Of a stretch of 64,000 nt of DNA, positions 60,505-64,000 are shown in pieces (the stretch's first letter is position 1; each line of letters starts with the position of its first letter). The notes beneath the pieces are model-generated. The model had not been told where the DNA came from. It did no database searches and saw only the letters and a list, made by a program, of their open reading frames with translations. The DNA comes from Kluyveromyces lactis (Eukaryota > Ascomycota > Saccharomycetes > Saccharomycetales > Saccharomycetaceae). Where the stretch lies: the NCBI RefSeq assembly GCF_000002515.2, contig NC_006042.1, positions 1,798,001-1,862,000 on the forward strand. The letters are read 5' to 3'. Made by a program: the position numbers and the translations under genes.

Positions 60505-60702
60505 TTGTGCTGTTATATTAGTGCTGTTTTCATCAATTGAGTGCGTTGTTGCATTCCGTGTGCAAAAGTTAACAAGCGTTTCCTGAGGCTAAGGTAGCAT
60601 TTGTATTAATTCATCAGTAGCTTACAAATGATTGGCAATGTATAAGAATGTCACGTGAGCGAATGATATGGTTAGTACGAATTTCACAAGAATAAATATC
60701 TA
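60505..60702. promoter_or_regulatory. Divergent region between the F-box gene and U6, with CACGTG site
   Basis: A CACGTG core at 60652-60657 (TCACGTGA) lies about 50 bp upstream of the predicted U6 5' end and 148 bp upstream of the F-box gene. A TATA-like AATAAATAT is at 60690-60698, unusually close to the predicted U6 start; I see no TATA at the usual -30. Confidence 0.5.
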
Positions 60703-60817
60703 GTCCATATTACCCTCCGTGGTTTTATGGACATTTGGTCAATTTGAAACAATACAGAGATGATCAGCAGTTCCCCTGCATAAGGATGAACCGTTTTACA
60801 AAGAGATTTAAGATTTT
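60703..60817 (+). ncRNA. SNR6: U6 spliceosomal snRNA
   Basis: The core is almost identical to S. cerevisiae U6: GGACATTTGGTCAATTTGAA, AATACAGAGATGATCAGCAG (with the invariant ACAGAGA box), the internal stem-loop TTCCCCTGCATAAGGATGAA and CCGTTTTACAAAGAGATTTA, ending in a nine-T run at 60814-60822 that terminates RNA polymerase III. U6 pairs with U4 and then U2 and forms the catalytic centre of the spliceosome. The 5' end is inferred from a hairpin pairing GTCCATA (60703-60709) with TATGGAC (60726-60732); the 5' domain has about 8 extra nucleotides compared with S. cerevisiae. Position before the YLR108C orthologue matches SNR6 there. The exact ends are uncertain by a few bases. Confidence 0.95.
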
Positions 60818-60822
60818 TTTTT

Positions 60823-61393
60823 ACAACTTGAAATGAGCCAAATTCAAAATGGAGTACCAAGCTTTTCGATAATTGAATGATTGGTTAACGAATATGTGTC
60901 GCCAGCTGCGACAAGTACACAAAAAAAGCCTGTGAACAATAATACATATATACTAAAAAAAAAAAAACAATGTCTATAATAAAAAACCTCCTCCGTTCGA
61001 ATCACGAGAGTCGCGTAAAAGCAAAAATAATACAACTTAAAAAGTAAACGTTTTTAAAATGAGATTTGTGACAGCAGTGAACGAGAAGATGAGCAGATTC
61101 GACTGGTACTAGCTGGCCAATGTGTCAAACTCCGTAAAGAAAATATGCGACTCCTACATCGAAAAGCTTGAAGAATGAAACTTTAGATAATAGAATGATG
61201 CACTGAAAAAATTTGGCTAAGATGAGCTGACAAAGAGGAAGAGGTTAAGAGGATAATGAGAGATGAAATATGCAAATGATGGGAGACGGTGAGAAGATGT
61301 TACATAAGTAACAGTTCAGGAAAGCAGTAAAAAAATTCAGTGGAAATAGGTCAAAAATTAAAAACGTCTGACTCTGCGCAAAAAGACTTTCTT
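60823..61393. other. Intergenic: U6 downstream region and BTB gene 3' flank
   Basis: Contains the U6 downstream B block and poly-A tracts near 60956-60968. The purine-rich stretch 61150-61330 has several ATGATG and CTGA words but no arrangement that makes a convincing snoRNA. Confidence 0.6.
60995..61003 (+). promoter_or_regulatory. TFIIIC B block of the U6 gene
   Basis: GTTCGAATC matches the B-box core GTTCGANNC and lies about 175 bp after the U6 terminator, on the same strand. The S. cerevisiae SNR6 B block is likewise extragenic, about 120 bp after its terminator. The flanks cannot form a tRNA T arm, so it is not a tRNA. Confidence 0.75.
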
Positions 61394-62752
61394 TCAGACA
61401 AATTGCAAATTCTTATTGAACTGTCTTAAATTTGAGATACAATTCAATTTTAGTGGAAGGAAGATGATATGCTCATTCTTTACCCCCAAGCGCCAAAGTG
61501 AGGGCCCTACAACGTATAAGGATAAACCTGGCATCATGCCATCGCCGTTACTGAAATCGTAGATTTGTTCATTGGTTTTGATCTCATCGATTTTCGAGCA
61601 GACGTTTTTACATGGCAATCCATTGATAGTCAAATCAGCTATTATCGTGCAAGTGAGGAAAACGTATCCCTTGAAATTAGGATATTCGAATTGAGATTCA
61701 TTGATATTGCGTTGTTTCCTGATGTCTGTGAACAAACTCTTCAAAATACGGCAGTCCAATGGGTTAGCAACATTGACGTGAATAGTTTTCATTCTCTTAT
61801 TGAAATAAAGAGTCAAGTCACCGGAATCGATTTGTACCACCAAATCCCTCGGATTTTTATCCACATAAGGGCGTTGGTAAGAGATCATATCCCATTCTGC
61901 CGGAGATTCCATTTTTCTTTTTTTTTTGGGACAAAAAGCGGATTCCTCAGATTCGGAATCACTGCGAATGATACATTCATTTATGTCTTCACTTTGCATC
62001 AATAGTTTCATCCCCGTTCTTCTGAGATGCTGTAATTTCATAGTGATCTCCTCTCTTTTGCAAAATGGATTACTAGTGATCTTATGAGGAAGGAGTCTCT
62101 GTTGTAAATTAAGCAAGCAGTAAAACTTACACTCTCTTAAAAGATTATTGATAGAGATATGACCAGGTACAACGTAGTCGTCATCCGTTAAGAGATTTAG
62201 GATTTCTTGAAACAATTCACTGGATCTAGTAACGAATGGGATGAAATGAGATGGGGGTCTGATCATTTTTTTATCGTGGAACAAGTTCTCCACATCGACC
62301 AACATCGAGTCGATCAAAAGATTAAAATAATTAGGGGAGTCTCCGGGTCTATCGAAGACACTTTTTGAGAATTTGAAATGCTTACCGCCGATGTTAATGA
62401 AATAATAGTCGTATTTTTGCAACATTCTCTTTAACCTAGGTAATCTATAGTACAACGAATCCAAAAATAAGGTAATGAATTCTTTCTCATCCAATATTGA
62501 TAGAGGATATCCTTGTAAATGGGCCATAATAGTCTCGAAAACAACATCCGATCTATCGATGGTCAAAACGTGAGATGCATCTGCATTCTCTTGAGAATTG
62601 AAATAGTCAGTGAAAAAAGAGGGACCATCGCTGCTTAGCGATGCACCACTAACTTTAAACAATTTCGATCCCACCTGGATCTGATAAATATTTTCATGGG
62701 CCAAAAGTTCTGGTATATTGATCAAAGCTTCACTAGTATCGACAATATCCAT
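61394..62752 (-). CDS. BTB/POZ (T1-like) domain protein, YDR132C/YLR108C family
   Basis: The 452-residue protein carries two BTB/T1-like units near the N terminus: about residues 18-110 (ENIYQIQVGSKLFKVSGASL, then ILDEKEFITLFLDSLYYRL) and about 115-215 (YYFINIGGKHFKFSKSVFDR). The remainder is a conserved C-terminal domain without known motifs, separated by a basic acidic-flanked patch (PKKKRKM), a possible nuclear localisation signal. It is the single co-orthologue of the duplicated S. cerevisiae pair YDR132C and YLR108C, both of unknown function; YLR108C has been seen in the nucleus. KCTD-type BTB proteins often bridge Cul3 ligases, but no such role is shown here. Confidence 0.9.
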   Translation of the reverse strand: MDIVDTSEALINIPELLAHENIYQIQVGSKLFKVSGASLSSDGPSFFTDYFNSQENADASHVLTIDRSDVVFETIMAHLQGYPLSILDEKEFITLFLDSLYYRLPRLKRMLQKYDYYFINIGGKHFKFSKSVFDRPGDSPNYFNLLIDSMLVDVENLFHDKKMIRPPSHFIPFVTRSSELFQEILNLLTDDDYVVPGHISINNLLRECKFYCLLNLQQRLLPHKITSNPFCKREEITMKLQHLRRTGMKLLMQSEDINECIIRSDSESEESAFCPKKKRKMESPAEWDMISYQRPYVDKNPRDLVVQIDSGDLTLYFNKRMKTIHVNVANPLDCRILKSLFTDIRKQRNINESQFEYPNFKGYVFLTCTIIADLTINGLPCKNVCSKIDEIKTNEQIYDFSNGDGMMPGLSLYVVGPSLWRLGVKNEHIIFLPLKLNCISNLRQFNKNLQFV

Positions 62753-64000
62753 CTTCTACAAAGTAATTCGAGTCTTTAATATCTAACACTCAGGCTCTGG
62801 AATCTAGTAATCTTGATCCAAATTTAATTTTTTCACTGCCACCAAAGCAACTGTATGAAATGCACAGTTTCAATAAAGAATCAACAAAATACAAGTTGAA
62901 CCGTAAACTTAGTAGACTTAGAGTTCTACAAGCATCCCAAAATATTAAATACAGTAGACATCTGAAAAAAAAACAGAACACACGAAGAATCAAACTATAA
63001 AACCTACAAGTACCGTATATATCTAAAACCCTTCTGTCTTTGAAATACTCAAAATGTGTTTCCATTTGTAATACAAGTTTAAATTTCAAATCCCAAAATT
63101 TCATGCATACATTTTTTTTTCTATATGACAAACGGAAAATCTGAATAATAATGTGATATATACGCATCTATATGTTGCCATGAGCCTCTTGGTGTTAATA
63201 TCTTGTAATCGCCGTCATGAACGGATAGTTATCTGGGATTCACTAGAATTGATACTATGTTGTATCCTTAGTTTCTACTACTCTCGTTAATTCCCAAGTT
63301 TATGCTATAAATTTGACATTTGTCAGATCTACGAATATCTCCGTCACACACAACCAATAGTAACATGAAAAGATATCTAAGTTTGAATTACACTCCAGAC
63401 GTATTACCACGGATTTCGAGTTGTCCTCAAAGAATGTTAACAATCGCAGCAATAGAGCAAGCATTGAAGTATTACTGTATTTGCTTCTATCATTTGAAGA
63501 AGAGAACGGTTTTTAAAATAAAGGGTCCATCCGTCTGTAATAGCCGTAAATTTCGGATCAGATGTTTCTTTTTTTCCCTTCCGTTAACTACTCATCGGGT
63601 AACGGAAAGAACACTATTGCATATTCATATTCTATAGCTCGCTGAGGCTCGCTGAGGCTCACTACCGCATCTATCCCGGTATTCGGATAAACTTAACAGC
63701 AGGAGGCTCATCCTAGGAGCTTTGCAGTTGATGGCATGACCTAGTTAGAATCAGCCAATGATATCTATGAGAAATACGACGAAAACATTAAAAATATTTT
63801 ATTTTTCATGAGTTCGAGGAACGAAACAGAATCCGCTTATACGTCGTTCTCGCCTCTTCTTCATTTCCATGTGTCAGCATCTACTTGAAGCAAAAAAAAA
63901 AGAAGATGCTGAGTGAATTTCGCCGTATTCTGCCTCTTTCTGCACCAAGTATATCTCATTAAATAATCAGGCTCTGTTGTCATGGCCCATATGCTTTAGC
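62753..64000. other. Right-edge region with no supported gene
   Basis: About 1.25 kb upstream of the BTB gene. Frames at 62790-63167 (reverse) and 63320-63637 (forward) have unlikely composition and no recognisable motif. A short direct repeat lies at 63637-63660. It probably contains the BTB gene promoter and part of the next gene's flank. Confidence 0.6.
63637..63660. repeat. Direct repeat of GCTCGCTGAG
   Basis: Two exact 10-bp copies of GCTCGCTGAG are followed by a third partial copy (GCTC). The block is more GC-rich than its surroundings and has no known match. Confidence 0.7.

Noticed and set aside
60985-61015. Possible tRNA because of GTTCGAATC
   Set aside because: The flanks do not pair as a T arm and no acceptor or anticodon arms are present; it fits the U6 downstream B block.
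61150-61330. C/D snoRNA after U6
   Set aside because: ATGATG and CTGA words are present but in no canonical order or spacing, and the sequence is purine-rich low complexity.
63320-63637. 105-codon forward frame near the right edge
   Set aside because: Composition is random-like and no motif or family resemblance is seen; a nearby 125-codon reverse frame (62790-63167) was rejected for the same reason.

Overview
The window is a gene-dense, almost intron-free stretch of a budding-yeast (Saccharomycetaceae) nuclear chromosome. It holds 26 supported protein-coding genes (one cut by the left edge) and two RNA genes that I could find only by sequence: U6 snRNA and a C/D snoRNA matching snR79. I see no transposon, LTR, viral relic, tRNA, rRNA, CRISPR array or centromere.

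The gene order places the organism. Genes that lie in two separate S. cerevisiae blocks (YDR120C to YDR132C on chromosome IV and YLR093C to YLR108C on chromosome XII) are interleaved here in one colinear run, and the duplicated pairs KIN1/KIN2, ECM18/ICT1 and YDR132C/YLR108C are each present once. That is the pattern of a lineage that did not go through the whole-genome duplication. Moderate GC content and the protein sequences suggest Kluyveromyces (K. lactis or a close relative). The genus is an inference; the non-duplicated state is well supported.

Layout: 0-9 kb, TRM1 (partial), DPB4, NYV1, a flavin monooxygenase inserted relative to S. cerevisiae order, GIS3 and IOC2. 10-21 kb, KIN1/2, INO2, HRT3, CHA4, ICT1/ECM18 and MIM2. 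21-33.5 kb, an unrecognised small gene, SWF1, the pentafunctional ARO1, MTC5 and ERG27. 33.7-41 kb, SAC6, APC9, CDC45, LCL2 and SEN2. 41-56.4 kb, snR79 and the giant midasin gene MDN1, which alone fills nearly a quarter of the window. 56.8-64 kb, REX3, FIN1 (their 3' ends overlap), an F-box gene, U6 snRNA, a BTB-domain gene, and about 1.2 kb at the right edge with no supported gene.

The genes are ordinary housekeeping loci and do not form one pathway. Several share a link to RNA and ribosome production: TRM1, SEN2, snR79, MDN1, REX3 and U6. The most useful non-coding observations are the two RNA genes, a Tbf1-type site upstream of snR79, a tandem PAC array between MDN1 and REX3, and a compact Ino2/Ino4 plus CACGTG cluster upstream of INO2. 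Many open reading frames here begin at GTG or TTG codons; I moved the starts of GIS3, IOC2, INO2, CHA4, SWF1, ARO1, ERG27 and SEN2 to the first in-frame ATG that matches the family. I did not find a previously undescribed biological system.
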